NCBI GenBank assembly: GCA_019745325.1
Contig: JAIETK010000019.1
Location: 1 to 64,000 of the forward strand
Origin: Nitrosomonas sp.
GTDB lineage: Bacteria; Pseudomonadota; Gammaproteobacteria; Burkholderiales; Nitrosomonadaceae
Length of the DNA stretch: 64,000 nt
Reading direction: 5' to 3'
Below the pieces are notes generated by a model, which saw nothing but the letters and a program-made list of their open reading frames with translations, did not search any database and was not told the origin of the DNA. The position numbers and the translations under genes were made by a program. Within the stretch, counting starts at the first letter, position 1. Each line of letters starts with the position of its first letter. Below, piece after piece: positions 48,526 through 59,787 of the stretch.

Positions 48526-49101
48526 ATGAACAAAACCGAGTTAGCTAATCAGATTGGAATTAGTAGAGAACTACTTCATCGGCATATAAAACGCGGCTGT
48601 CCGGTAGATAGCCTTGAATCCGCTCTTCTTTGGAGATCCAAGAACCTTGACCTGACGCAGACCAAACAAAGCCGCATAACCGGAAATTCCGGTGGCAAAA
48701 AAAGCAAATCGGATTCACAGAGTAACGAAACCGAGATTATCAGTAGTGACATGGCCGAACTGGTTCGCAAGGTTAACGACTCGCAGCTTGATCTTGAAAC
48801 AACGAACGCAGATGAATTATTCAAAAACTCACGGGCATTGAAGGAAAAAGCGCTTGCTCTTCAAGCAGCCGCGGAGCATGAGAAATTCACAGGTTCACTG
48901 GTAGAGAAAGCGACAGTAGAAAAAATAATATTCGAGCGAGCAAGACAATTCCGTGATGGCGTTATGGCATGTTCGCGCAGGATTGCTCCTGAGGTTATCG
49001 GGAAAGAATCGATAGTAGAAATTGAGTCGCTAATTCAGAAGGAATTACGCGCAATGCTTGAACAATTTGCAAAACTGCCGGTTATCGAGCGTACAGATTA
49101 A
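48526..49101 (+). CDS. Nu1-like HTH / small terminase-type protein
   Basis: 191 aa from ATG 48526, preceded by AGGAAAC; an upstream in-frame start at 48487 is less likely. N-terminal HTH (KTELANQIGISRELLHRHIKRGCPV) resembling the Nu1-type phage DNA-packaging domain, a charged linker, then a long helical region (SRALKEKALALQAAAEHEKF ... FERARQFRDGVMACSRRIAP) as in small terminase subunits. In a satellite such a protein would redirect packaging of helper-phage capsids; this is inference. Confidence 0.6.
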   Translation: MNKTELANQIGISRELLHRHIKRGCPVDSLESALLWRSKNLDLTQTKQSRITGNSGGKKSKSDSQSNETEIISSDMAELVRKVNDSQLDLETTNADELFKNSRALKEKALALQAAAEHEKFTGSLVEKATVEKIIFERARQFRDGVMACSRRIAPEVIGKESIVEIESLIQKELRAMLEQFAKLPVIERTD

Positions 49102-49196
49102 GGCCATTATTTATAACTTTTAAGGGGAATTATCTTCTTCAAAACAGCGTAAGAACACACCACAATCATTTTCGATCAATTTTAAAGGTAAATATT

Positions 49197-49370
49197 ATGG
49201 ACGTTATTAATTTTAAAGCAGAACAGCGCGAAATTGCGCAATGGCTAAATTCAATCGGATGTCATGAAATCGATCATCATTATATTCTTGACCGGCTGAA
49301 GACTTGCCCGGATGCGCATTTGCGGTATCTGCAAACAGCGCGGAATGCACGTGCAAAAACGAAAAACTAA
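49197..49370 (+). CDS. Small hypothetical protein, 57 aa
   Basis: ATG 49197 with AAAGGTAAAT upstream. Helical, charged, starts MDVINFKAEQREIAQWLNSI and ends ARNARAKTKN. Followed after 36 bp by a good terminator. Last gene of the rightward operon. Confidence 0.5.
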   Translation: MDVINFKAEQREIAQWLNSIGCHEIDHHYILDRLKTCPDAHLRYLQTARNARAKTKN

Positions 49371-49406
49371 CCCTTTAGAATCGCGTATAAGCGTTTATTT
49401 TCAACG

Positions 49407-49434
49407 GCCTAGGCTTATCCACCTAGGCTTTTTT
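49407..49434 (+). terminator. Terminator at the end of the element operon
   Basis: GCCTAGG (49407-49413) pairs with CCTAGGC (49422-49428) over an 8-nt loop, followed by six T. It would stop the rightward operon, which faces the leftward gene beyond. Confidence 0.8.
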
Positions 49435-49446
49435 CATTGATGGAAT

Positions 49447-49821
49447 TTAGCGCAATCCCTTGTATTCTCTCCATCCGCCGAAATGAGTTATTTCCTGCTT
49501 ACCTTCGCACAAGTAAGATTCACCGAGGATTCCTAATACTTCCCGATGATCGGCTAAGAGAATTTTTCCAACAGAGAGTCCAGCCGGTTCACGGCTTAAC
49601 AATTCACCGATATTGGATGAATCTATGTTCCATATTTCCAGAGATATTTGCCCGCCCTTAGGACAGCGCTGCATTGCTGGGTACTGATCGTTAATCGACC
49701 AAAGCCGGTACAGAGGCGCGGTTAAAGTTTCTTCCACAAATACGCCGCCCAATTCAAGAAGATTGTGGTTTAACTCTAAACCTTTCATTAACGTGCCATT
49801 CACGGCAAATTCAATTTTCAT
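49447..49821 (-). CDS. Gamma-glutamylcyclotransferase-like / allophanate hydrolase C-terminal-like protein
   Basis: 124 aa from MKIEFAVNGTLMKGLELNHN; the frame is open up to 49965, but the upstream part is only antisense of the att region. The pattern VNGTLMKGLELNHNLL, APLYRLWSIND, EPAGLSVGKILLADHREVLG, CEGKQEITHFGGWREY is the C-terminal domain seen at the end of allophanate hydrolases (AIG2/GGCT fold). Here it stands alone. It lies inside the element's right end, facing the phage-like operon, so it may be cargo. Enzymatic role not assigned. Confidence 0.7.
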   Translation of the reverse strand: MKIEFAVNGTLMKGLELNHNLLELGGVFVEETLTAPLYRLWSINDQYPAMQRCPKGGQISLEIWNIDSSNIGELLSREPAGLSVGKILLADHREVLGILGESYLCEGKQEITHFGGWREYKGLR

Positions 49822-49955
49822 GATTATTTGACACCCATTACATTCAGGCAGCGGATTTATTGCTTTGTGTTGACCGGATTTCCTTACACTAACCTTATAC
49901 GATGCCTGAAAAACAAAAGCACTTAGCCGTTTACAGGTTAAGCGCTTGATTTTGT

Positions 49956-50031
<76 letters not shown>

Positions 50032-50095
50032 ATTTTTGAAACTGCTGATAAACGGACAATCCGTAAAATTCCAACGTAAAGATTATCCGGTGAAG

Positions 50096-50172
50096 TGGCG
50101 CGCCCGGCAGGATTCGAACCCACGACCCCTTGGTTCGTAGCCAAGTACTCTATCCAACTGAGCTACGGGCGC
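50096..50172 (-). tRNA. tRNA-Arg (ACG)
   Basis: 77 nt. Acceptor GCGCCCG/CGGGCGC, anticodon loop CTACGAA giving ACG, T-loop GTTCGAATC, CCA encoded. It lies 64 bp upstream of tRNA-Phe, likely one transcript. Confidence 0.95.
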
Positions 50173-50215
50173 AAAGTACAATCTCTTTACTAGCAGCTTG
50201 TTAAGCAACCGGGGG

Positions 50216-50221
50216 ATTATA
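50216..50221 (-). promoter_or_regulatory. Extended -10 element for the tRNA-Arg/tRNA-Phe operon
   Basis: On the minus strand TGATATAAT, a perfect TATAAT with an upstream TG, 44 nt before tRNA-Arg. No good -35 hexamer at 17 bp. Confidence 0.45.
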
Positions 50222-50396
50222 TCAGATTGAAGCTAATGCGGGATTCGAAGTTACGCTTTTGTTACGGTATTCGATCTCTTCAAGCTGTAATCGACCAAGT
50301 CGACTCGAGTTGCCAACCATCACATTTATTTTGCGGGGGCGATGATGGTCGATTTAGCCGATCTTGTCAAGGCTAACTGCTGCCGATCTGTTCGTT

Positions 50397-51566
50397 TTAG
50401 ACGTCTTCTTCGGGTTCCGGATCTTCCTTATGCGGTATCGGCGCGGTTATCCCCGAGCTGTGCGATGCATCGATTTTTCCAGGTATTTTCGGTGTTTTAC
50501 AAACCACATCGGCATTTTGCGCGCGATGCCGCAAGGCGTGATCGATCAATACGAGGGCCAGCATCGCTTCGACGATCGGTGTTGCGCGGATGCCGACGCA
50601 TGGGTCATGGCGGCCGTGCGTTTCGACAATGGCCGGGTTGCCGTCTTTGTCGATGGAGCGTCGCTCCAAGCGGATACTGGAGGTCGGTTTGATCGCTACA
50701 TTAACGGTGATGTCCTGACCGGTTGAAATACCGCCGAGTATGCCGCCGGCATTGTTGCTTAGAAAACCTTCCGGCGTCATTTCGTCGGAATGCTCCGTGC
50801 CGCGTTGCGCCACGCTGGCGAATCCGGCGCCGATTTCAACGCCTTTGACGGCGTTGATGTTCATCATGGCATAGGCGATCTCGGCGTCGAGGCGGTCATA
50901 AACCGGTTCGCCCCAACCGACCGGCACGCCTTGGGCCACCGCGCTGATCCTGGCGCCGACTGAATCTCCAGATTTGCGCAATTGATCCATGAATTTTTCC
51001 AATTGCTCGACGGCGTTGTTGTCGGCGACGAAGAAAGGATTCGTGCCGACATCTTCCCAGCGTTTGAAGGGAACAGGAATGGGGCCGAGTTGTGCGAGGT
51101 AGCCGCGGATGACGATGCCGTATTTTTCATGCAACCATTTTTTTGCAATGGCGCCGGCGGCAACACGCACCGCCGTCTCGCGCGCCGAAGCGCGCCCGCC
51201 GCCGCGGTAATCGCGGATACCGTATTTTTGCCAATAGGTGTAATCGGCATGGCCCGGGCGGAAAACATCCATGATTTTGCTGTAATCCTTGCTGCGCTGA
51301 TCTTCATTGCGGATTAACAGGGCGATCGGCGTGCCGGTGGTTTGTCCTTCGAATACCCCGGAAAGAATTTCGACAGTATCGGATTCGCGCCGTTGTGTCA
51401 CATGACGCGAGGTGCCGGGTTTGCGCCGGTCCAGTTCGAGCTGAATATCTTCCGTGCTGATTGCGAGCCCCGGCGGACAGCCGTCAACAATGCAGCCAAT
51501 GGCGGGGCCATGCGATTCGCCAAATGAGGTGACGGTAAAGAGCGTACCAAGTGTATTTCCAGACAT
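50397..51566 (-). CDS. aroC: Chorismate synthase
   Basis: 389 aa from [20 protein letters not shown]; the frame is open to 51599 but this is the family start. The enzyme converts EPSP to chorismate using reduced FMN, the last shikimate step. The three signatures are present: [18 protein letters not shown], the [11 protein letters not shown] block (about residue 120) and [17 protein letters not shown] near the C-terminus (about 320). A Pro/Glu-rich tail ([11 protein letters not shown]) ends the protein. Stand-alone backbone gene. Confidence 0.96.
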   Translation of the reverse strand: MSGNTLGTLFTVTSFGESHGPAIGCIVDGCPPGLAISTEDIQLELDRRKPGTSRHVTQRRESDTVEILSGVFEGQTTGTPIALLIRNEDQRSKDYSKIMDVFRPGHADYTYWQKYGIRDYRGGGRASARETAVRVAAGAIAKKWLHEKYGIVIRGYLAQLGPIPVPFKRWEDVGTNPFFVADNNAVEQLEKFMDQLRKSGDSVGARISAVAQGVPVGWGEPVYDRLDAEIAYAMMNINAVKGVEIGAGFASVAQRGTEHSDEMTPEGFLSNNAGGILGGISTGQDITVNVAIKPTSSIRLERRSIDKDGNPAIVETHGRHDPCVGIRATPIVEAMLALVLIDHALRHRAQNADVVCKTPKIPGKIDASHSSGITAPIPHKEDPEPEEDV

Positions 51567-51792
51567 ACAGTTGCATTTTCGGGTGAGTTTATGATGCATG
51601 AGTCTATCATACGCACCCGGGTTTTCGACAGTTTGAATATTGCTTTGCCATGCCGGTCAAGCCGCCAAAGATTGAGACACATCAACAATCAAATTCGGTC
51701 ATCGTGTTATACCTGCGCTAAAATGCGAGGTATCGCAAATGGGTCTTGAAATTTGAAGCCCGTGTCATAAAAAATTAATCCTGGGAGTTTGC

Positions 51793-52689
51793 ATGAATAC
51801 ACCACGAGTCAAAGAATTTCTTTTGAACCTGCAAGATAGCATTGTGAAAGGGCTGGAGCAGGTCGACGGTAAAACCTTCAGGCGCGATCAATGGGATCGC
51901 CCGGAGGGCGGCGGCGGCATGAGCAGCGTGATCGAAGAGGGGAACGTGCTGGAACGCGGCGGCGTCAATTTTTCGCATGTATTCGGTCCCGGTTTGCCGG
52001 CATCCGCGACGGCAGCGCGGCCGGAATTGGCCGGACGCTCGTTTGAGGCAATGGGGGTGTCGCTGGTGTTGCACCCGCGTAATCCTTACGCGCCAACCGT
52101 GCATATGAACGTACGCTACTTTGAAGCGCGCAAAGAGGGCGCAGAGCCGGTGTGGTGGTTCGGCGGCGGGATGGATCTGACGCCGTATTACGGTTATGCC
52201 GAAGACGCGGTGCATTTTCATCAAACTTGCAAGGATGCGCTGAAGCCTTTTGGCGATGATTGTTATCCGCGTTTGAAAAAGTGGTGCGATGACTATTTCT
52301 ATTTAAAACATCGCAAAGAGCCGCGCGGTGTCGGCGGTGTGTTTTTCGACGATTTGAACCAGCCGGATTTTGAGAGCTGTTTTCAGTTGACGCGCAACGT
52401 CGGAGGGAACTTCCTCAATGCCTACCGGCCGATTTTGGAGCGCCGCAAGGACGAAGCCTATGGCGAACGCGAGCGCGATTTTCAAGCGTACCGGCGCGGG
52501 CGTTACGTGGAGTTTAATTTGGTTTGGGATCGCGGCACCTTGTTCGGATTGCAAACCGGCGGGCGCACCGAGTCGATCTTGATGTCGCTGCCGCCCATCG
52601 TAAAATGGCGGTATGACTGGAAACCGGAAACAGGTACCCCGGAATCGAAATTGTATACGGATTTTCTGATCGGTAAGGATTGGGTGTGA
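51793..52689 (+). CDS. hemF: Oxygen-dependent coproporphyrinogen III oxidase
   Basis: 298 aa, GGGAG before the ATG. Converts coproporphyrinogen III to protoporphyrinogen IX with O2 in heme synthesis. Family motifs: [54 protein letters not shown] and the C-terminal [18 protein letters not shown] followed by [11 protein letters not shown]. Full length and intact; fits an aerobic, heme-rich organism. The transporter gene starts 7 bp downstream. Confidence 0.97.
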   Translation: MNTPRVKEFLLNLQDSIVKGLEQVDGKTFRRDQWDRPEGGGGMSSVIEEGNVLERGGVNFSHVFGPGLPASATAARPELAGRSFEAMGVSLVLHPRNPYAPTVHMNVRYFEARKEGAEPVWWFGGGMDLTPYYGYAEDAVHFHQTCKDALKPFGDDCYPRLKKWCDDYFYLKHRKEPRGVGGVFFDDLNQPDFESCFQLTRNVGGNFLNAYRPILERRKDEAYGERERDFQAYRRGRYVEFNLVWDRGTLFGLQTGGRTESILMSLPPIVKWRYDWKPETGTPESKLYTDFLIGKDWV

Positions 52690-52696
52690 TTGGCCG

Positions 52697-53944
52697 GTGA
52701 GTAAAGTGTCGCTCAATAACCAGATCTTGCTGGGGGTGATTTCCGGTGCGTTTCTCGGTTTCTGGCTGGCGGGACTGGAACAACAATCCGCGGTTGCGCA
52801 AAGCGGTTTATATGCCGCAAAGCTGATCGGTTCGCTGTTTACCGATCTGCTGCGGATGGTGCTGATTCCGCTGGTGTTTACTTCGATCGTGGTGGGGGTC
52901 GCCAATCTGCGTTCGCACCGGCAAATGAATCGCGTTTGGCAAGTGACGCTGGTTTTTTTTGTGTCGACGATGGCCTTTGCGGTGTTGCTGGGCTTGACGG
53001 CTGCCAATCTGCTGCAGCCGGGCGGCGGTTTGCAGATCGCCATGTTTCAGGATGCAATACAAGGTTTTCAAGCGACGCAGATGTCACTCGCCGATTTCTT
53101 TGCGCAATTCTTGCGGTCTTTGTTTCAAAATCCAATCGCGGCGCTGGCGCAAGGTAATGTGCTGGCAGTGGTGATTTTTGCTTTGTTGCTAGGCATCGCG
53201 CTGGTCATAGGCGGTGAACGCTATCGCAATATCCTGGTGTTGATGCAGGAATTTCTGGAATTGATCCTGATGCTGGTCGGCTGGATTATGCGGTTGGCGC
53301 CGCTCGGGATTATGGCGTTGGTATTGCAGTTGGTGGCTTCGCAAGACGCCGGATTGTTGTCGACATTGATTAAATTCGTCGGAATCGTCATTGGAACTAC
53401 ATTGCTGCACGGGCTGGTGGTGTTGCCGCTGATTTTATTCCTGATGACGGGCATGACGCCGCTACGATTCTGGCGTGGCGCACGTGAAGCATTAATTACT
53501 GCCTTTGCAACCAGTTCGAGCGCTGCGACCCTGCCGGTGACGCTGCGTTGCGCCGAGCAGCACTTGCATGTCAAACGCGATGTGGCTGGTTTTGTCATTC
53601 CGGTCGGAGCGACCATGAATATGGATGGTACGGCGCTTTATGAAGCGGTGGCTGCGTTATTTATCGCCAATTTGGTGGGTATTGAGCTCAGTTTGACGCA
53701 ACAGCTGATCGTGTTCATGACGGCCATGCTGGCCGCCATCGGTGCGCCGGGTATTCCCAGCGCCGGCATGGTGACGATGGTTGTGGTATTACAGTCGGTC
53801 GGATTGCCGGTGGAAGCCATTGCAATTTTGTTACCGGTCGATCGCCTGCTCGATACATTTCGCACGACGGTCAATGTCGAAGGTGATTTGGTGGGAAGCC
53901 TGGTCGTACAGCACTGGACCCGGAGTGATGGTCCGGGCACATAG
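52697..53944 (+). CDS. Dicarboxylate/amino-acid:cation symporter (DAACS family)
   Basis: 415 aa from GTG 52697. Eight or so hydrophobic segments, HP1-like Ser-rich loop (AFATSSSAATLPVTLRCAEQ), the NMDGT motif (GATMNMDGTALYEAVAALF, about residue 312) and the C-terminal RTTVNVEGDLVGSLVV substrate/cation-binding segment (about 395), all diagnostic of the GltP/DctA fold. It likely imports glutamate or C4-dicarboxylates with Na+ or H+. It follows hemF by 7 bp and is probably co-transcribed, although the functions are not linked. Confidence 0.92.
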   Translation: MSKVSLNNQILLGVISGAFLGFWLAGLEQQSAVAQSGLYAAKLIGSLFTDLLRMVLIPLVFTSIVVGVANLRSHRQMNRVWQVTLVFFVSTMAFAVLLGLTAANLLQPGGGLQIAMFQDAIQGFQATQMSLADFFAQFLRSLFQNPIAALAQGNVLAVVIFALLLGIALVIGGERYRNILVLMQEFLELILMLVGWIMRLAPLGIMALVLQLVASQDAGLLSTLIKFVGIVIGTTLLHGLVVLPLILFLMTGMTPLRFWRGAREALITAFATSSSAATLPVTLRCAEQHLHVKRDVAGFVIPVGATMNMDGTALYEAVAALFIANLVGIELSLTQQLIVFMTAMLAAIGAPGIPSAGMVTMVVVLQSVGLPVEAIAILLPVDRLLDTFRTTVNVEGDLVGSLVVQHWTRSDGPGT

Positions 53945-53963
53945 AATTTGTAAAATTCTATTA

Positions 53964-55112
53964 TTAAATCAGATCATTATCGCGGAAGCGTTGCTGAATT
54001 TCCAACACCTTGTCGGCGTTATTGATCAGAGCTTCAACGCAATCACGGTCCAGCTTGGAATTGGACATTTGCCGGAGCAATGCAAAAGCTTGTTCATTAC
54101 TCCACGCCGCTTTATACGAGCGGCGTGATGTCAATGCATCGAATACATCGGCAACGGCGCTGATGCGCGCTTCAATCGGTATTTCATCGCCTTTCAGGCC
54201 GCTCGGATAACCGCTGCCGTCAACCGCTTCATGGTGAAATTCGGCGATATTGCGCAGGATATTCGTATGCCCCAATGCACCCAACCCAAAGTCTTGCAAT
54301 ACCGAGTCGATGATCTCGCGGCCTTTGACCGGATGCGTTTTCATGACATCGAATTCGGTGTCGTCGAGCTTGCTCGGCTTGCGCAGGATGTTGTCCGGAA
54401 TGCCGATTTTGCCGACATCGTGCATCGGCGAAAACAGGAAAATATGCTCGATTTGTTCGTCGCTGATGCCGTAGCTGGCCGCCAGTTTTCGAGCGATTAG
54501 CCGGGCGTAGTGCGCGGTGCGGTCGATATGCGATCCGGTCTCGAGGTCGCGGTAATGCGTCATGCTGCGGGCGGCCCGGACCGCTGCCAGCAAGGTCCGG
54601 ATTGCGGCTAATTCGTTGATGACCATCAGCGCGATCAAGTGGCCGTAAATGTCAATTTGCCGCAATGACTTCGGGTCAAACGGGTGTTCTTGCAGCGAGT
54701 TAAAAAACAAAAAGCCGATAAAAATACCGCTTTGATACAGCGGCATGGTATAGCTGGATTTGTAGCCTTTGGCGGCAACGCGCTGGGTATGCTCGTGCGT
54801 GCCTTTGGAAAAAATATTGAGGTCCTGCACCAGGCGCGGACGGCGATGCTCAATAATGGCATGCAGCGATGGCGCGGCACTCAACGGCGCTTCGTAAGTC
54901 GTGACCGGGCTATCGCTGCCTTCGGTGCTGTGCGTGTACGTTTTCAGCATCTCGGTTTTTTCATCGTATAGGGCGATTGCCAGGCGATCGATGAAGGAGA
55001 AATCCTGACGGATAATTTGATGCAAGAAACGTAGTTTTTCCGTTAAGGGTATATTTTCATGCAAGTTAGCCAGGGTATCTTGGTGCGTAAAAAGATCTTC
55101 TTCCGATTGCAT
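53964..55112 (-). CDS. GAF-like plus HD-GYP domain protein (c-di-GMP phosphodiesterase type)
   Basis: 382 aa from MQSEEDLFTHQDTL with AAAGGAA upstream; the open frame to 55256 is not used. A sensor (GAF-like) domain spans about residues 20-165. The HD-GYP part has HDVGKIGIPDNILRKPSKLD (about residue 232), the second conserved His (KTHPVKGREI) and HHEAVDGSGYPSGLKGDEIP. The 'GYP' triplet is kept, while the preceding residues vary (VDGSGYP rather than WDGTGYP). It probably hydrolyses c-di-GMP in the cytoplasm. Convergent with the transporter gene, 19 bp apart. Confidence 0.88.
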   Translation of the reverse strand: MQSEEDLFTHQDTLANLHENIPLTEKLRFLHQIIRQDFSFIDRLAIALYDEKTEMLKTYTHSTEGSDSPVTTYEAPLSAAPSLHAIIEHRRPRLVQDLNIFSKGTHEHTQRVAAKGYKSSYTMPLYQSGIFIGFLFFNSLQEHPFDPKSLRQIDIYGHLIALMVINELAAIRTLLAAVRAARSMTHYRDLETGSHIDRTAHYARLIARKLAASYGISDEQIEHIFLFSPMHDVGKIGIPDNILRKPSKLDDTEFDVMKTHPVKGREIIDSVLQDFGLGALGHTNILRNIAEFHHEAVDGSGYPSGLKGDEIPIEARISAVADVFDALTSRRSYKAAWSNEQAFALLRQMSNSKLDRDCVEALINNADKVLEIQQRFRDNDLI

Positions 55113-55438
55113 AAAATTCCTTTGGGCAAATTGCGGCGATATCGACAAGCGGTTTCTCAATAGGCTTGATTGCACTGTACATCTATTGCAGACGATTGCT
55201 TTATTTTTTCCACATTCTAAACGATTTGCCGCTGTCACGGCATGAAGGTCTATCAATTCATTCAGCCGGCAATATCGTCATGTGACAATTTGCCGCGCGA
55301 CAATTTGTCACATTCCCAAACGAAATCATTCTTTTTACAATTTTGGCAACGTGAATCGATCGAGTTAGAGCAGTTTGTGATTATCACGGCTAATCCACAT
55401 AGATTGTAACGCCTACGGAGGGTGATGAACGGACAACA
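55113..55438. other. Divergent intergenic region
   Basis: 326 bp between the HD-GYP and kinase genes, read in opposite directions. Contains two similar short phrases (GACAATTTGCCGCGCGAC and GACAATTTGTCAC near 55280-55315) and AT-rich stretches suitable for promoters. No gene or RNA seen. Confidence 0.4.
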
Positions 55439-56326
55439 ATGTTCGTGCGCATAAAACTTATGAAGATACTAGCAAGACTTGAACCATTAATTGAAGAAGG
55501 TTTGATCGACAGTGTCATATGCCAGCTCATGAGCGGTAAAGAAGCGATGGTGTATATGGTACGCAGTGGCGAGCATGCGCTATGTGCCAAGGTGTATAAG
55601 GATCGAAATAAACGGAACTTTCAGCATTTTGCAAGCTATACCGAAGGCCGCCGTATCAAAAACAGCCGCCGTGCCCGGGCGATTGAGAAGGGGAGTCATT
55701 ACGGCCGTATTGCACGTGAGGAAGGCTGGCAGAATACCGAAGTTGACATGTTGTGCCGGCTTGGGATGGCCGGAATCCGGGTGCCGAAATTCTATAACTT
55801 TTTTTCCGGTGTTTTGTTGATGGAGTTGATCACCGATGCCGAAGGGAATGTTGCGCCGCGATTGAACGATATGTCTCTGACACCGCAACAAGCACGGTAC
55901 TATCATAAAACTTTGATTAGCCATGTGGTGCAGATGCTGTGCTTGGGAATTGTGCATGGAGATTTGTCGCCCTACAACGTTCTGGTGGATCGCGAAGGGC
56001 CGGTTATTATCGATTTACCCCAAGCCGTCAATGCTGCGGGCAATCAGCAAGCCCGCATGATGATCAAGCGCGACATTGATAATCTAACAAGTTTTTTTTA
56101 CCGGTTTGCTCCGGATCTTGCGCAATCCGACTACGCCTCTGAAATTTGGAGTTATTATCAGCGTGGTAAATTGCCGCAAGCGCATCTAACCGGTCTGGTC
56201 AAGTCCCAGAACAAACCGGTTAATGTAGGCAACATTTTGCAGGCAATCGATAGTGCAAACCGGAAAGAGCTTGCCTGGCAGCGGCACAAACAGGCAAAAT
56301 TGAACGGATATTCAGCGCACTACTGA
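55439..56326 (+). CDS. RIO1-family protein kinase
   Basis: 295 aa (ATG 55439; ATG 55460 is also possible). Atypical Ser/Thr kinase: nucleotide-binding region LMSGKEAMVYMVRSGEHALC AKVYK with the conserved Lys, hinge LLMELIT, catalytic loop VHGDLSPYNVLV (about residue 178) and metal-binding IIDLPQAVN. A bacterial RIO1-like group is widespread in proteobacteria; its targets are not well known. Intact. Confidence 0.87.
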   Translation: MFVRIKLMKILARLEPLIEEGLIDSVICQLMSGKEAMVYMVRSGEHALCAKVYKDRNKRNFQHFASYTEGRRIKNSRRARAIEKGSHYGRIAREEGWQNTEVDMLCRLGMAGIRVPKFYNFFSGVLLMELITDAEGNVAPRLNDMSLTPQQARYYHKTLISHVVQMLCLGIVHGDLSPYNVLVDREGPVIIDLPQAVNAAGNQQARMMIKRDIDNLTSFFYRFAPDLAQSDYASEIWSYYQRGKLPQAHLTGLVKSQNKPVNVGNILQAIDSANRKELAWQRHKQAKLNGYSAHY

Positions 56327-56362
56327 AATCGAATACATATTATCATCTACCCAGGAAGTTCA

Positions 56363-56393
56363 TTGACCTGAGCGTGCAGGCTTATGCTATAAT
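56363..56393 (+). promoter_or_regulatory. Promoter of the initiator tRNA
   Basis: TTGACC (56363-56368) and TATAAT (56388-56393), 19 bp apart, with TG one base before the -10 (extended -10). The first tRNA base is 12 bp past the -10. Confidence 0.65.
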
Positions 56394-56404
56394 CCCTATT
56401 CTGA

Positions 56405-58255
<1,851 letters not shown>

Positions 58256-58256
58256 A

Positions 58257-58442
58257 TCAAGACTCCAAGTCAGGCTTTTGTGTCAAAGACGTTGTGCATC
58301 TGAGATGGCGCTCGTAGTCTTGTTCGGCTGAACGCCGAGCAAGAAAGCGAACAACGTCAACAATCCGCGAGTCGATATTATGACTCGGTTTGCGGGTGGA
58401 ACTCCACCCTTTACCTTGCTTGGATTGTTGCTTGTTAGTCAA
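58257..58442 (-). CDS. Small protein ahead of the recombinase
   Basis: 61 aa from TTG 58442, with GGGGA 8 nt upstream. Basic N-terminus, then RIVDVVRFLARRSAEQDYERH, a helix like those of short ORFs that precede serine recombinases in other elements. It ends 1 bp before the recombinase start, so the genes are coupled. A recombination directionality factor is a reasonable guess. Confidence 0.55.
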   Translation of the reverse strand: MTNKQQSKQGKGWSSTRKPSHNIDSRIVDVVRFLARRSAEQDYERHLRCTTSLTQKPDLES

Positions 58443-58626
58443 TTTAATAATCCCCTAAGTTAGCGATTGAAGGCTCGTGCCTGCTGGTTTCATAAATAAA
58501 TATCAACTTTTAAGTAAATTTCTGCTATCAAATACAAGTGATGCGCTAAACAACGAGTATCTATTTTCATAATAAAACCTTTGCATTAACAAAATATTAA
58601 GTTGTTCTGCTGTTCAGATTCTTATG

Positions 58627-58893
58627 TCACTGCGTGTAGTTTATGTCCTGTGCTTGATTTTGTTTTGGCGCTTGCTGGCGCTCAGCTCTCATACGCTCCA
58701 ATTCCTCCCTGGATCGCAGCGCGATCCTTCCGTTTATGGGTAACGCATTGAGATGAAGCGATAATCCTCCTTCCTTGGTTGGCCATGCCGCGCCAATCTT
58801 GTGCCAGTGATTTTTATCATCGTTGCCTTCTTCAACACTGTAGGCAATATGGCTGGGTAGTCTGGATTTATTTTCATCTGAACTATCACTCAT
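58627..58893 (-). CDS. Hypothetical protein of mobile elements
   Basis: 88 aa. HIAYSVEEGNDDKNHWHKIGAAWPTKEGG then LHLNALPINGRIALR form a compact beta domain seen in short proteins of integrative and conjugative elements; the C-terminus is Glu/Arg/Gln-rich. Its ATG overlaps the previous gene's stop by 4 nt. Function unknown. Confidence 0.6.
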   Translation of the reverse strand: MSDSSDENKSRLPSHIAYSVEEGNDDKNHWHKIGAAWPTKEGGLSLHLNALPINGRIALRSREELERMRAERQQAPKQNQAQDINYTQ

Positions 58894-59153
58894 GGTTCGA
58901 TCTCCTGTTTAGAATGGTTGAAATGCACCTTCGCCAGCCCTTTATGGCTGGACAAGGCCTGTTCGCGCTCCATGTCATGCAGCGCGTTTTGCAGGATGTG
59001 CTCACCCTGCTTGATCTTTTTTTCTCGCTCGATTTCGATAGTGGACACCACGCAGGCCTGAATAGGCCCGCCAATGGTGTAATCCAACTGGGCATTTTTC
59101 CGCATACGCTCAGCACGAAGCTGGTCGAGCATAGCCTTGGTAATCACATTCAT
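58890..59153 (-). CDS. Hypothetical helical protein
   Basis: 87 aa, mostly charged helices (KAMLDQLRAERMRKNAQLDY, EREKKIKQGEHILQNALHD). Coupled to the following gene by 4-nt overlap. No family recognised. Confidence 0.55.
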   Translation of the reverse strand: MNVITKAMLDQLRAERMRKNAQLDYTIGGPIQACVVSTIEIEREKKIKQGEHILQNALHDMEREQALSSHKGLAKVHFNHSKQEIEP

Positions 59154-59163
59154 TACCCCCGCT

Positions 59164-59787
59164 TCAGGGGATAATGGCCGTAAATGCTGCTCCGGCCTGT
59201 TCTGACCAACGCTCCCACTCTTTACGAACGATCTTGATTTGTTGAGGCATCCATCCGGCCCCGAGTCCGTAGAAAGTCAGTGCGCATCCCTTCAAATTAA
59301 CTTCCGCTTTTGGCAAACTCTTTTTGCCTTGAAGCAATTGGTTTCCATCAACGTAAGATGAGGATTCCAGGCCGTCCGTAATGACAAGAATCTGGCTGTT
59401 TTGAGCGCAATTGAATTCAGAGGTAAATTCCAGCCAGGCAATAAGGTTGGTGCTGGATTGAGAAGCCTCTTTTTGCTCAGGTAGAGATTGAATGTATTGC
59501 GCCACAATGCCTGCCACCTTGCTTGGCTTCAATCTCCTGGAAATTTCAAAGGTGGGATTGAGCAGATTCAGTGCGTCTTTACGAGAACCGAATGTTTTGA
59601 CATGCACGACATCGCCGTCTTTTAATTTGTTGATTTCAGAAGACACATGCTGGCTCGCTACATGCGCAAAATTCTTATGCGATAGCAGCGGATTCGAAGC
59701 AGACAAATCAATGCCGATAGTCAGTGTTTTTGCGTCTGCAACAGTTGCAGCGCAGATTAACGGTATCATGGTCAGAATTTTTTTCAT
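59164..59787 (-). CDS. Secreted von Willebrand A-like protein
   Basis: 207 aa. Short signal peptide (MKKILTMIPLICAATVADA), then a vWA-like fold with a MIDAS DxSxS motif in TIGIDLSASNPLL at the mature N-terminus and a second metal-site candidate in ILVITDGLESS. It would act in the periplasm in metal-dependent protein binding. Its ATG overlaps the membrane protein gene's stop, suggesting they work as a pair. Known conjugation loci do contain such proteins, but assignment here is inference. Confidence 0.65.
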   Translation of the reverse strand: MKKILTMIPLICAATVADAKTLTIGIDLSASNPLLSHKNFAHVASQHVSSEINKLKDGDVVHVKTFGSRKDALNLLNPTFEISRRLKPSKVAGIVAQYIQSLPEQKEASQSSTNLIAWLEFTSEFNCAQNSQILVITDGLESSSYVDGNQLLQGKKSLPKAEVNLKGCALTFYGLGAGWMPQQIKIVRKEWERWSEQAGAAFTAIIP